From the NCBI RefSeq assembly GCF_005869225.1, contig NZ_SWFP01000003.1, positions 620,001 to 684,000 on the forward strand: a stretch of 64,000 nt of DNA, in the 5' to 3' direction. Position 1 is the stretch's first letter, and the number at the start of each line of letters is the position of its first letter. This DNA is from Dyadobacter bucti. Lineage in GTDB: Bacteria; Bacteroidota; Bacteroidia; Cytophagales; Spirosomataceae. This document shows, piece after piece, positions 7,001 to 15,455 of the stretch. The translations under genes were made by a program, and so were the position numbers. Under the pieces are notes generated by a model. That model had not been told where the DNA came from, did not search any database, and saw nothing but the letters and a program-made list of their open reading frames with translations.

Positions 7001-8713
7001 ATGCGTATCGGAATTTTTTTTGGAGGCCCTTCCCGCGAAAGGGAAATTTCATTTGCAGGCGGGAAAACAGCTTTTGAGTATTTGGATAAAACGCTTTTCG
7101 AGCCTGTCCCGGTTTTCGTGGATAGTTTCGGGCGCTTTATTTTGCTCGAAAAAGAACTGATGTATTCGGGTGAAATAAGGGATTTTTATCCTGCTAGCAA
7201 TGCATACGATGGCTTCAAGACATACATAGAATCACATCCCGGGCTTGCCGGTGAGCCTGTCCCCTCGGAAACGGGCACTCTTCTTTCTCCTCCAGATTTT
7301 AAAAACCATTTTGATTTTGCTTTTCTTGCTATGCATGGCCCCGACTGCGAGGACGGAGCGATTCAAGGGCTTCTGGAATGGTACCGAATCCCTTACAGTG
7401 GCCCGGGTATCATGGGGTCGGCGGTGGGGATCGACAAGATTCTGCAGAACGATATGATTGAGCTGGTCAACAACCAGCAAAAGAAAAGCTGGACACTTCG
7501 CTATGATCAGTGGATTCCACGTGAATATCCGATTCTTTTTCAGGTGCTGAAAAAGCATTTGGGGCTCCCGCTGGTCATAAAGGCGCCGCATCAGGGGTCT
7601 TCGATAGGAGTAGCCATAGTAAAAGATGATTCCCTCGAAGAATTTGTGGCAGCAGTAAACCAGTGTTTTTTTCAGATCGAACTGGAAGGTTCCACCTGGA
7701 AATCATTTGATTATGCTCAAAAACAAGCTTGGGGGCAAAAAATAGCTAATCTGGATGAAGGAATCGGCTTTCCGGTTGTCTTTTCCAGTAAGACCATTTA
7801 TCACCCGGCAGATTTAATCAAAGATCTTGACGCTTATTTTTCAAAAGAAAGTGAGGTCGCTGTGATCAGTAGTTTAAATGCCGAAGATCAGGTTTTGATA
7901 GAAGAATTTATAAACGGACAGGAGTTTTCATGCGGATGTATCCAGTTCGACGACGGAAAACCCTTGGCCCTTCCGCCAAGCGAAGTAGTGAAAATGGTCC
8001 AGGTTTTTGACTTTAATGCCAAATACAAGCCCGGAGCCAGCCGCAAACGCATTCCGGTTGATACTTCCCTTGAAAAAAACCAGGAAATACAGCAGGTAAT
8101 TGCGGAAGTCTTTCAGCAGCTTGGTATTAATGTTTGTGTAAGAATTGACGGCTTCCTCACAGAAGACGGCACGATTTTGTTGCATGACCCTAATACAATC
8201 CCGGGCATGTCGCCTACATCGTTCATTTTTAAACAAATGGCGGAAATAGGATTGAACGTGACCCAGGCTTTGACCTACCTGATCAGACAATCGGTCCGGG
8301 AAAGGATACGGACAGGGAAAAATACATGGCAGTTGCGCGGCCTGCTCGCAGATTTGGATAAAAAGATAAATGCACATCAATCAATAGAAAAGCCTTCAAA
8401 ACTGATCGTTTTTGAATCGACAGACGAGCAGTATGCTGCCGCGAGAATGCAGTATGGGCGCCTTAATGCGGAAGGAAAGTCAGTGCCGGTGCCGGTTTTA
8501 CATTCTGAGGATGGCAAATATTACAAGCTTACCAATCCATTGATGTTCAAGGAATATGTTGCGGATGTCGAAAACCTGGTTCGCGCCGAAAGGCATCCGT
8601 TGCTTACTGAAACCTCGCAGAAAGCTGCTGCGCTCACAGCATTTTACGCCGGGAATGTATCGTACAAAGTAGATATATATTCGGATGTGAATGCGCTGGA
8701 AGCGGTTTTGTGA
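7001..8713 (+). CDS. Enlarged D-Ala-D-Ala-ligase-like ATP-grasp enzyme
   Basis: A 570-residue ATP-grasp protein; typical D-alanine-D-alanine ligases have 300-370 residues. The N-terminal domain has MRIGIFFGGPSREREIS (family GGxSxEREVS) and LAMHGPDCEDGAIQGLLE (family HGxxGEDGxxQ). The ATP-grasp part has VIKAPHQGSSIGV at about 194-206, and VLIEEFINGQEFSCG comes late. About 90 extra residues lie between these two ATP-grasp segments. The metal-binding ExNTxPG motif appears as DPNTIPGMSP, with Asp-Pro for Glu-x. Some 160 unrecognised residues follow the catalytic part. The ATG at 7001 is chosen over TTG 6974 because it starts exactly at the first Rossmann strand. A second, ordinary ddl elsewhere is likely, so the substrate may differ. 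Confidence 0.7.
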   Translation: MRIGIFFGGPSREREISFAGGKTAFEYLDKTLFEPVPVFVDSFGRFILLEKELMYSGEIRDFYPASNAYDGFKTYIESHPGLAGEPVPSETGTLLSPPDFKNHFDFAFLAMHGPDCEDGAIQGLLEWYRIPYSGPGIMGSAVGIDKILQNDMIELVNNQQKKSWTLRYDQWIPREYPILFQVLKKHLGLPLVIKAPHQGSSIGVAIVKDDSLEEFVAAVNQCFFQIELEGSTWKSFDYAQKQAWGQKIANLDEGIGFPVVFSSKTIYHPADLIKDLDAYFSKESEVAVISSLNAEDQVLIEEFINGQEFSCGCIQFDDGKPLALPPSEVVKMVQVFDFNAKYKPGASRKRIPVDTSLEKNQEIQQVIAEVFQQLGINVCVRIDGFLTEDGTILLHDPNTIPGMSPTSFIFKQMAEIGLNVTQALTYLIRQSVRERIRTGKNTWQLRGLLADLDKKINAHQSIEKPSKLIVFESTDEQYAAARMQYGRLNAEGKSVPVPVLHSEDGKYYKLTNPLMFKEYVADVENLVRAERHPLLTETSQKAAALTAFYAGNVSYKVDIYSDVNALEAVL

Positions 8714-8834
8714 TTTTAAACAGGCAATTGTGGCTTTATTATTTTTCTCCGGTCATCCTGTTTTTGCAAACCTGTTTTTTTAAATTGTATTTAATTAGAA
8801 TTGAAATTCATTCCTTTAGAAAATTCACATATTA

Positions 8835-11525
8835 ATGGCAAACGGTGCTGAAAAGGTAAGATTAAGCCTGCAAAAGGAAAATAAAGGATGGAAGAAATGG
8901 GGACCTTATTTATCTGAACGCCAATGGGGGACAGTTAGAGAAGATTATAGTGGAAATGGCGATGCATGGAACTATATTACCCACGAAATGGCGCTCTCCA
9001 AGGCATATAGATGGGGAGAGGACGGGATCGGCGGTTTTTCTGATAACAAGCAGCATATATGCCTTTCTTTCGGGTTCTGGAACCACCGGGACAAGATATT
9101 GAAAGAACGTATTTTTGGGTTGACCAACCGGGAATCCAATCATGGAGAGGACGTGAAGGAGATGTACTACTATCTGGATAGCACTCCTACGCATTCTTAC
9201 ACCAAAATGCTGTACAAATACCCGCAGCAAGCGTTTCCTTATGAAAAACTGCGCCAGGAAAACGGCCGTCGCGGAAAGCAGGACCCGGAATATGAAATCA
9301 TGGACACCGGTGTTTTCGAAAACAACGAGTACTTCGATATCTTCATCGAACATGCAAAGGCTGATGAGGAAGATATCATGATGAAGGTAACTGTTTTCAA
9401 CCGCGGGCCAAAGGACGCGCCGATTACGGTACTACCGACCATCATGTTCCGTAACACCTGGTCATGGGGATACGAAGCATTCAATTATAAGCCGATCATG
9501 AACGGGATTTCCAATCGGCTGATCGAAGTAACCCACCGTAAACACGGAAAGTATAACTTGTACCTCGATGGTGCCGATGAGCTGCTTTTCTGCGAAAACG
9601 AGACCAATTTTAAAAAACTATACGGAACCGCCAACAATACATCTTATCCCAAAGACGGGATCAACGATTATATTGTCAGCGGCAGAAAGACGAGCACCGT
9701 AAATCCCAACTGTATCGGTACCAAAGCCTCGGCAAGATTTACCAAGACGATCAAAGCCGGTGAAAGTGCTACTTTCAGGATGCGGTTCGTAAATCATTCC
9801 ATTTCCGAACCATTTGGGGGATTTGAAGACCTTTTTGCGAAAAGGATCAGGGAAGCGGACGATTTTTACGACGATCTGCATAAGGGTGTTTCGGACCCGG
9901 ATCTTAAATCCATCCAGAGGCAGGCTTATGCAGGGATGCTTTGGAGCAAGCAGTTTTATTACTACAATGTTTATGAGTGGCTGAAAGGTGACCCCGCCCA
10001 GCCAGGACCGAACCAAGGTCGTAAGTGGGGCAGGAATTCGGGTTGGAAGCATTTATATGCCGCCAACATTATCTCAATGCCGGATAAATGGGAGTATCCG
10101 TGGTTTGCTGCCTGGGACCTGGCGTTTCACTGTGTCCCGCTCGCCAGAGTGGATGCCGATTTTGCCAAGAGACAGCTGGAAATCCTTTTGCGGGAATATT
10201 ACATGCATCCGAACGGACAGATTCCGGCCTACGAATGGAATTTTTCGGATGTCAACCCGCCAGTGCACGGCTGGGCAACCTGGAAAGTGTATGAGATTGA
10301 CCGTGAGCAAAATAACGGCGTAGGAGATATCGAATTCCTTGAGAAAATATTCCATAAACTGCTTTTGAATTTCACCTGGTGGGTGAACCAGAAAGATGAT
10401 ACCGGCAATAATATTTTCAGCGGCGGCTTTTTGGGACTGGATAATATCGGTGTTTTCGACCGGTCGACCCCTATGCCTTTCGGGGGGAAATTACAGCAGG
10501 CCGATGCTACCGGCTGGATGGCCATGTATACCCTTAATATGCTCAGGATCTCAGTGGAAATTGCGCTGGTGCATGCAGTTTATCAGGATATGGCTTCCAA
10601 GTTTTTTGAGCACTTCCTGCACATTGCAGGTGCGATGGAATCTATTGGCGGGAAAAATTCTTCGATCAGCCTCTGGGATGAAGAAGACCAGTTCTATTAC
10701 GATGTGATCCATATTCCGAACGGTCAGAGTATCCTTTTGAAAGTACGGTCGATTGTTGGGTTAATTCCATTGTTTGCAGTCGAAATACTTGATCCTCAAA
10801 ATCTTGACAAAATGCCGGTTTTCAAACGACGGGTAGAATGGGTACTTGCAAACAGGCCCGATCTTGCTCGTTTGATCTCCCGCTGGTTTGAATCTGGTAA
10901 AGGTGAAAACCGCCTGCTTTCAATCCTGCGCGGACACCGGATGAAAATGATCCTGAAGAGGATGCTGGACGAAAGCGAATTTTTGTCGGACTATGGGGTA
11001 AGGGCTTTATCCAAATACCATGAAGAAAATCCGTATAAGTTTTATATTAATGGAGAGGTACTTCAGGTTGACTATACGCCTGCCGAGGCTTTAACTGATA
11101 TCATGGGTGGAAATTCTAACTGGCGCGGGCCAATATGGTTTCCGCTGAATTATCTGATCTTCGACTCATTGATGAAGTTTCACGCTTACTATGGGGAGGA
11201 TTTTATGGTCGAATATCCCACCAATTCAGGTAATCTGACTACCATCAAAGATGCTGCGGTTGGTATTGCCTGCAGGTTGATCGATATTTTCAAGAGGGAT
11301 TCAGAAGGTAACCGGGCGGTTTACGGGCATGATCAGAAAATGCAGAAAGATCCTCATTTCAATGAACACGTTTTGTTTTATGAATATTTTCATGGCGATA
11401 ATGGTCGTGGATGTGGCGCAAGCCATCAGACCGGGTGGACGGGGCTGGTTGCCGAGCTGATCCATAAAACTGCCGGTGAAACGGTGAATCAGCCGGAGAA
11501 AGTGGAGCTGGAAATAAGTAAATAA
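8835..11525 (+). CDS. MGH1-like (GH63-type) glucosidase
   Basis: An 896-residue protein of the mannosyl-oligosaccharide-glucosidase-like (MGH1/GH63-related) clan. The N-terminal half is beta-rich (residues 1-330). It includes WNYITHEMALSKAYRWGEDGIGGFSD, typical of these 'glucosidase' proteins of Bacteroidota and Actinobacteria. The C-terminal half is an (alpha/alpha)6-barrel with WAAWDLAFHCV-type and YEWNFSDVNPPVHGWA segments around residues 430-480 and NSNWRGPIWFPLNY near 758-771, where the general acid/base residues of the clan lie. There is no signal peptide, so it acts in the cytoplasm. The phosphoglucomutase gene downstream suggests a role in intracellular alpha-glucan or glucoside turnover. 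The exact substrate is unknown. Confidence 0.8.
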   Translation: MANGAEKVRLSLQKENKGWKKWGPYLSERQWGTVREDYSGNGDAWNYITHEMALSKAYRWGEDGIGGFSDNKQHICLSFGFWNHRDKILKERIFGLTNRESNHGEDVKEMYYYLDSTPTHSYTKMLYKYPQQAFPYEKLRQENGRRGKQDPEYEIMDTGVFENNEYFDIFIEHAKADEEDIMMKVTVFNRGPKDAPITVLPTIMFRNTWSWGYEAFNYKPIMNGISNRLIEVTHRKHGKYNLYLDGADELLFCENETNFKKLYGTANNTSYPKDGINDYIVSGRKTSTVNPNCIGTKASARFTKTIKAGESATFRMRFVNHSISEPFGGFEDLFAKRIREADDFYDDLHKGVSDPDLKSIQRQAYAGMLWSKQFYYYNVYEWLKGDPAQPGPNQGRKWGRNSGWKHLYAANIISMPDKWEYPWFAAWDLAFHCVPLARVDADFAKRQLEILLREYYMHPNGQIPAYEWNFSDVNPPVHGWATWKVYEIDREQNNGVGDIEFLEKIFHKLLLNFTWWVNQKDDTGNNIFSGGFLGLDNIGVFDRSTPMPFGGKLQQADATGWMAMYTLNMLRISVEIALVHAVYQDMASKFFEHFLHIAGAMESIGGKNSSISLWDEEDQFYYDVIHIPNGQSILLKVRSIVGLIPLFAVEILDPQNLDKMPVFKRRVEWVLANRPDLARLISRWFESGKGENRLLSILRGHRMKMILKRMLDESEFLSDYGVRALSKYHEENPYKFYINGEVLQVDYTPAEALTDIMGGNSNWRGPIWFPLNYLIFDSLMKFHAYYGEDFMVEYPTNSGNLTTIKDAAVGIACRLIDIFKRDSEGNRAVYGHDQKMQKDPHFNEHVLFYEYFHGDNGRGCGASHQTGWTGLVAELIHKTAGETVNQPEKVELEISK

Positions 11526-11578
11526 TTCAGGTATATATTTATATTTAAGATATTAATTTACGCTCAAATAAATCTGAC

Positions 11579-11633
11579 ATCCCTTTTTGATATAAATCGT
11601 TGATAAAACGGATTTTATATATCGAAAAGGGAT
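11579..11633. repeat. Long near-perfect hairpin between glucosidase and phosphoglucomutase genes
   Basis: ATCCCTTTTTGATATAAAT (11579-11597) pairs with ATTTTATATATCGAAAAGGG-type sequence (11612-11633). The inner AAATCGTT/AACGGATTT pairs as well, leaving a loop of about 5 nt. A T-rich stretch follows on the plus strand, so it may terminate the upstream gene. It is longer than any other terminator in the window and could also be a mobile small inverted repeat. Confidence 0.55.
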
Positions 11634-11678
11634 TCATTTTCTTACTTAATCTAAAATCAAATTCTACTTAACTTAATT

Positions 11679-13442
11679 ATGACTGCAAAATTGGAACCAA
11701 ATGTAATGGCAAAGGTGAGCAGCTGGCTCAACGGCGATTATGATATCGATACAAAACAATCCATTCAACAATTAATCGATGAAGGAAATGATACTGAACT
11801 CACGGATGCATTTTATAAGGATCTTGAATTCGGAACCGGCGGTTTACGTGGGTTGATCGGCATTGGTTCTAATCGTATGAACCGTTATACTGTGGGTACT
11901 GCCACCCAGGGGCTGGCCAATTATCTCAACAAAGCATTTCCCAATGAAGAGATTAAAGTGGCGATAGCTTACGACAGCCGCATCAAATCCGATGAATTTG
12001 CGAAGATCATCGCTGATATTTTCTCGGCCAACGGAATCTCAGTTTACCTTTTCGAGGCTTTGCGCCCTACTCCCGAGCTTTCATTTGCAATTCGCCTTTT
12101 GGGATGCAAAAGTGGTGTAGTAGTTACCGCGTCCCACAATCCTAAGGAGTATAACGGATACAAGGCATATTGGGACGATGGCTCACAGGTTGTTGCTCCT
12201 CATGATTCCAATATTATAGACGAGGTCAATGCCATCAAATCTATTGATGAGGTGAAATTTGAAGGAGATAGTTCCAAAATCACCAAAATCGGCGTGGATG
12301 TGGACGAGAAATATATCGATCACATCCTGTCGCTATCGATCTCAAAAGGTGCTCTGGAACGTCAGAAAGGCTTGAAAATAGTCTATACTCCGCTGCACGG
12401 AACGGGTGTAACGCTGGTGCCGGCGCTTCTTGCCAAAATGGGATTTGAGGCAGTTACAGTTATCGAAGAGCAGGCAGAACCCAAGGGTAACGGACAGTTT
12501 CCAACGGTAGTTTATCCAAATCCGGAGGAAAGCGAGGCGATGTCCAAGGCCGTTGAAAAAGCTAAAGAAATTGATGCTGACCTTGTTTTGGGAACAGATC
12601 CGGATGCAGACCGCGTTGGAATAGCAGTGAAAAACCATCACGGGGAGATTCAGTTGCTGAATGGTAACCAGACTGCCAGTGTGTTGATATATTATCTTCT
12701 CAACGCCTGGAAAGATGCCGGAAAACTCACCGGAACCCAGTTTGTATGTAAAACCATCGTAACTACCGATCTGATCGATAAAATGGCGGCTGCTTATGAT
12801 GTGAATTGTTACAATACACTTACCGGTTTCAAATATATCGCGCAGGTAATTCGGGAAAAAGAAGGAATCGAGCAGTTTATAGGTGGGGGAGAAGAGAGCT
12901 ATGGTTATCTGATCGGCGATGCTGTTCGTGATAAGGATGCTATCGCTTCCTGTGCGATGATCGCTGAATTGACTGCTTATGCCAAGGACAAAGGTTTGAG
13001 CCTGTTCGATATGCTGATGGAAATCTACAAGCAATTTGGTTTCTATTATGAGGGCCTAATCTCACTGACCAAAAAAGGCAAAGCAGGTGCGGATGAAATT
13101 CAGCAAATGATGGCTGATTTCCGGGCCAACCCTCCCAAAACGCTTGCCGGTTCGCCTGTGATCAGAATGGACGATTACAAAGCACTTACAAAAACTGACT
13201 TTACAAGCTCGGTAACCAGCAGCATACCTTCCGGAGAAATGGGTATAGAGTCTTCGAATGTACTGCAGTTTTTCACCGAAGACGGAACGAAGTTTACATG
13301 CCGTCCGTCGGGAACAGAGCCGAAGATCAAGTTTTACGTCGGCGTCCGCGCAGCCCTGGAAAAGAATGAAGATTTCGACAGCGTCTATGCCGGATTGAAA
13401 GAAAAGGTGAAGGCGATTGGGGAGGAATTGGGGTTGAAGTAA
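11679..13442 (+). CDS. Phosphoglucomutase / phospho-sugar mutase (PGM2 type)
   Basis: A 587-residue alpha-D-phosphohexomutase interconverting glucose-1-phosphate and glucose-6-phosphate (possibly also ribose or mannose phosphates, as in PGM2). FGTGGLRG near residue 50 is the phosphate-contact motif. The catalytic serine loop VVTASHNPKEYNGYK lies at about 147-161, and the Mg-binding loop GTDPDADRVG near 306-315. The sugar-binding GGGEESYGY is near 405-413 and the C-terminal phosphate loop RPSGTEPKIKFY near 542-553. All four functional loops are intact. It follows the MGH1-like glucosidase by about 150 nt with a long hairpin between, so coupling of transcription is uncertain. Confidence 0.92.
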   Translation: MTAKLEPNVMAKVSSWLNGDYDIDTKQSIQQLIDEGNDTELTDAFYKDLEFGTGGLRGLIGIGSNRMNRYTVGTATQGLANYLNKAFPNEEIKVAIAYDSRIKSDEFAKIIADIFSANGISVYLFEALRPTPELSFAIRLLGCKSGVVVTASHNPKEYNGYKAYWDDGSQVVAPHDSNIIDEVNAIKSIDEVKFEGDSSKITKIGVDVDEKYIDHILSLSISKGALERQKGLKIVYTPLHGTGVTLVPALLAKMGFEAVTVIEEQAEPKGNGQFPTVVYPNPEESEAMSKAVEKAKEIDADLVLGTDPDADRVGIAVKNHHGEIQLLNGNQTASVLIYYLLNAWKDAGKLTGTQFVCKTIVTTDLIDKMAAAYDVNCYNTLTGFKYIAQVIREKEGIEQFIGGGEESYGYLIGDAVRDKDAIASCAMIAELTAYAKDKGLSLFDMLMEIYKQFGFYYEGLISLTKKGKAGADEIQQMMADFRANPPKTLAGSPVIRMDDYKALTKTDFTSSVTSSIPSGEMGIESSNVLQFFTEDGTKFTCRPSGTEPKIKFYVGVRAALEKNEDFDSVYAGLKEKVKAIGEELGLK

Positions 13443-13461
13443 AGAGCTAAATCTTGGATGT

Positions 13462-13496
13462 TGAGGCTGTCAGAGATCCTGGCAGCCTCATTTTTA
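13462..13496. terminator. Bidirectional terminator
   Basis: TGAGGCTGTCAG and CTGGCAGCCTCA form a 12-bp stem with an AGATC-type loop, followed by five T residues. The T-run overlaps the stop of the converging M56 gene. It ends the phosphoglucomutase transcript. Confidence 0.75.
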
Positions 13497-15233
13497 TTTA
13501 GTATAAACTAGAAAATACTTTTTGCCATGATCGTCTTGTATAAGATTTAGCCTGATAAACCGATCCATAGTAATTGTATTGAGTGTTGCCAGGCCCGTGG
13601 GTTTTCCATTCAGGTAAAATTCGCCGAATTTATGCATGCTTGTGATGTTAAGGGTATTTTCAGATGAAATTCCAAGACCCAGTTTTTGATATATGGCTTC
13701 TCTGTGTGGACCTTCCAGGTAATCTTTTGTGTAAATGGTGCCGGAAAAAGCGCCGTCTATTTTTGACTCCAGATCTTTTTCAAAGAAGCGGGCTTCATTT
13801 TCCTGTTTCAGTTCCAGTGCTTTTTGGTAGTCGGTCTCGATTTTGTTAAGTAGCGGCTCCGGTGGAAGTCCTCCCATTGTCAAACTCCCATTTTTTGAAA
13901 TGGAGCCCGAATATCCTTTTACCGGTGTGTACTTATCTTCTTCCTGGCCGCCTTCACCGGCAGCTCCCTGGGTATTGATCTTTACGTTCAGCGAAGTAAT
14001 AAAAAGCTGCAAAGGATCGTAACTAATCGAATTGATATTCATTTCACCCGCAAAATTCCTGATTTCAAGACTCATGTTGTGTATTTCTGCTATTGTCGCC
14101 AGTGGAGATATAGCCCAATAAAGTGTCTTTTTATTCTTTATAATCCACGGACTATTCCCAAATTTAAGAATGTCGTCCGGCTGACTTTTCAGCGAATCCA
14201 GCCGAATTGTTGTTGGTTTTTTTAATTCTGAGGAGTCTTCTTTTTGCAGTACGGAAGATGGTTTACCTTCCACAACCAGCGCATTCATCACCGGTCTGAT
14301 ATCCTCCGGTAAAGCCTCAATAACTTTATTCTGGTAAGGTGCGATAAACGCGGAAGACAAGTAAAGCAGCGCAATCAGAAGCAAATATTTGCCTGAAGCC
14401 CAGAGCTTGGAACGTTGCCTGTTCATCATTTTGATCCGCATTTTCAGCATTGATTGGGCGAAATTATGCGTCAGTGGCAGATCGCCGGTTTGAAGGGTGA
14501 CACCTAAAAGATGGATCTGATAAGCTTTCTTTTCAAAACCATTTTTCAAAACAGCATTGTCAGCGAGATATTCCAGGTTTTCGTCAACCAATTTTTTATG
14601 AAACCAGGCTGACGGATTAAACCAAAGCAAAATTCGCTGGAATTCGGCTGCAAGCAGATCGAGACTGTGATATTGCCTGATATGTTCGGTTTCATGGGCT
14701 AAAATATGCTGTAAAGCGAGGTTGGAATGCTGCATGGGATTTAGAATAATTCGTCCAAAAAATGAATAGGGCGAAACATTTTTTTCGTCCTTGACGAGAA
14801 CTATACCATTGTGCAGCTTTTGAGCGGGCAACGGCCAAAGCCTGAGCAGAAGTCTGGAAATTTGAAACAGGAAAATTGCTATGCTTAAAATTAATCCTGT
14901 AAAATATATAGCCAACAGCCAGTCTGTTAATTGCCACTCCTGCACAATTACATTGGAGGAATCGGCAGTAATAATGCCTGGTGAAACCTTGATTTCTGAC
15001 GTGACCGAAAGATTTTCGATCAGTCTGGGTAGGTTTTCGTGAAATTCTGTCTGGACCTTAATCGGACCCCAGGCAGGAAGCGGAGCGAGAGGCAGTGTCC
15101 AGGAAGCCGCGACATTGAACCATAGTAATATGCGGTTAACTACTGAGAATGTTTCAAAACGTACGAGCCAGCGGTAACCCAACGTCAGGGCTGTCAGCAA
15201 GATGCTGACTTTGAATAGGTAAGGAATCAGCAT
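13494..15233 (-). CDS. BlaR1/MecR1-type M56 membrane metallopeptidase
   Basis: A 579-residue membrane protein. Transmembrane segments are visible near residues 5-20, 35-52, 105-130 and 275-297. The M56 zinc motif HETEH (HExxH) is near 178-182, with a downstream ENLEYLADNAV glutamate at about 215-225 as the likely third ligand. Beyond the fourth membrane segment lie about 280 periplasmic residues that do not look like a penicillin-binding sensor domain. They contain a weak NGKPTGLATLN motif and Gly-rich stretches. BlaR1 proteins cleave a BlaI-type repressor when their sensor is triggered, yet no blaI gene is adjacent. Twin palindromes of the kind such repressors bind sit just upstream. Confidence 0.82.
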   Translation of the reverse strand: MLIPYLFKVSILLTALTLGYRWLVRFETFSVVNRILLWFNVAASWTLPLAPLPAWGPIKVQTEFHENLPRLIENLSVTSEIKVSPGIITADSSNVIVQEWQLTDWLLAIYFTGLILSIAIFLFQISRLLLRLWPLPAQKLHNGIVLVKDEKNVSPYSFFGRIILNPMQHSNLALQHILAHETEHIRQYHSLDLLAAEFQRILLWFNPSAWFHKKLVDENLEYLADNAVLKNGFEKKAYQIHLLGVTLQTGDLPLTHNFAQSMLKMRIKMMNRQRSKLWASGKYLLLIALLYLSSAFIAPYQNKVIEALPEDIRPVMNALVVEGKPSSVLQKEDSSELKKPTTIRLDSLKSQPDDILKFGNSPWIIKNKKTLYWAISPLATIAEIHNMSLEIRNFAGEMNINSISYDPLQLFITSLNVKINTQGAAGEGGQEEDKYTPVKGYSGSISKNGSLTMGGLPPEPLLNKIETDYQKALELKQENEARFFEKDLESKIDGAFSGTIYTKDYLEGPHREAIYQKLGLGISSENTLNITSMHKFGEFYLNGKPTGLATLNTITMDRFIRLNLIQDDHGKKYFLVYTK

Positions 15234-15276
15234 AGGATCTGAAAGGTTAATTGTAAGCCTCTAAAATTGCATAAGA

Positions 15277-15320
15277 TAAAGTTAAAACTATTTTTTTAGT
15301 TAAAAAACTATTTTTCTAGT
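15277..15320 (-). promoter_or_regulatory. Promoter with tandem BlaI-like operator palindromes
   Basis: Two copies of ACTA-N6-TAGT lie at 15287-15300 and 15307-15320, exactly 20 bp apart (two helical turns). The first copy extends to AACTATTTTTTTAGTT. A one-mismatch -7 element (TAACTTTA, 15284-15277 on the minus strand) abuts the first palindrome. This is the layout of a repressor that blocks the M56 gene; the divergent gene at 15456 could be controlled too. BlaI/MecI/CopY proteins bind short inverted repeats of this size, but the exact consensus in this lineage is not known to me. Confidence 0.5.
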
Positions 15321-15455
15321 AGATTATTTCGAGCGGGTTATCAAGCTGTTTTTTGCAACAAACCATAAACTATAATCGTACACATTCAATACATTACGAT
15401 CTGCTCATTTATATTTGGGTTTAAAAAGATTTGAATCCGAAAACCGTACCTTGTT

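Noticed and set aside
8714..8834. Possible terminator in the gap after the ligase gene (AAACAGG...CCTGTTT)
   Set aside because: The loop would be over 30 nt and the right arm is also part of a short direct repeat; too weak to call.
12342..13034. A 230-codon minus-strand frame inside the phosphoglucomutase gene
   Set aside because: Antisense to catalytic motifs of a clear enzyme; its residue pattern is rich in Phe/Ile/His as expected from reverse reading.
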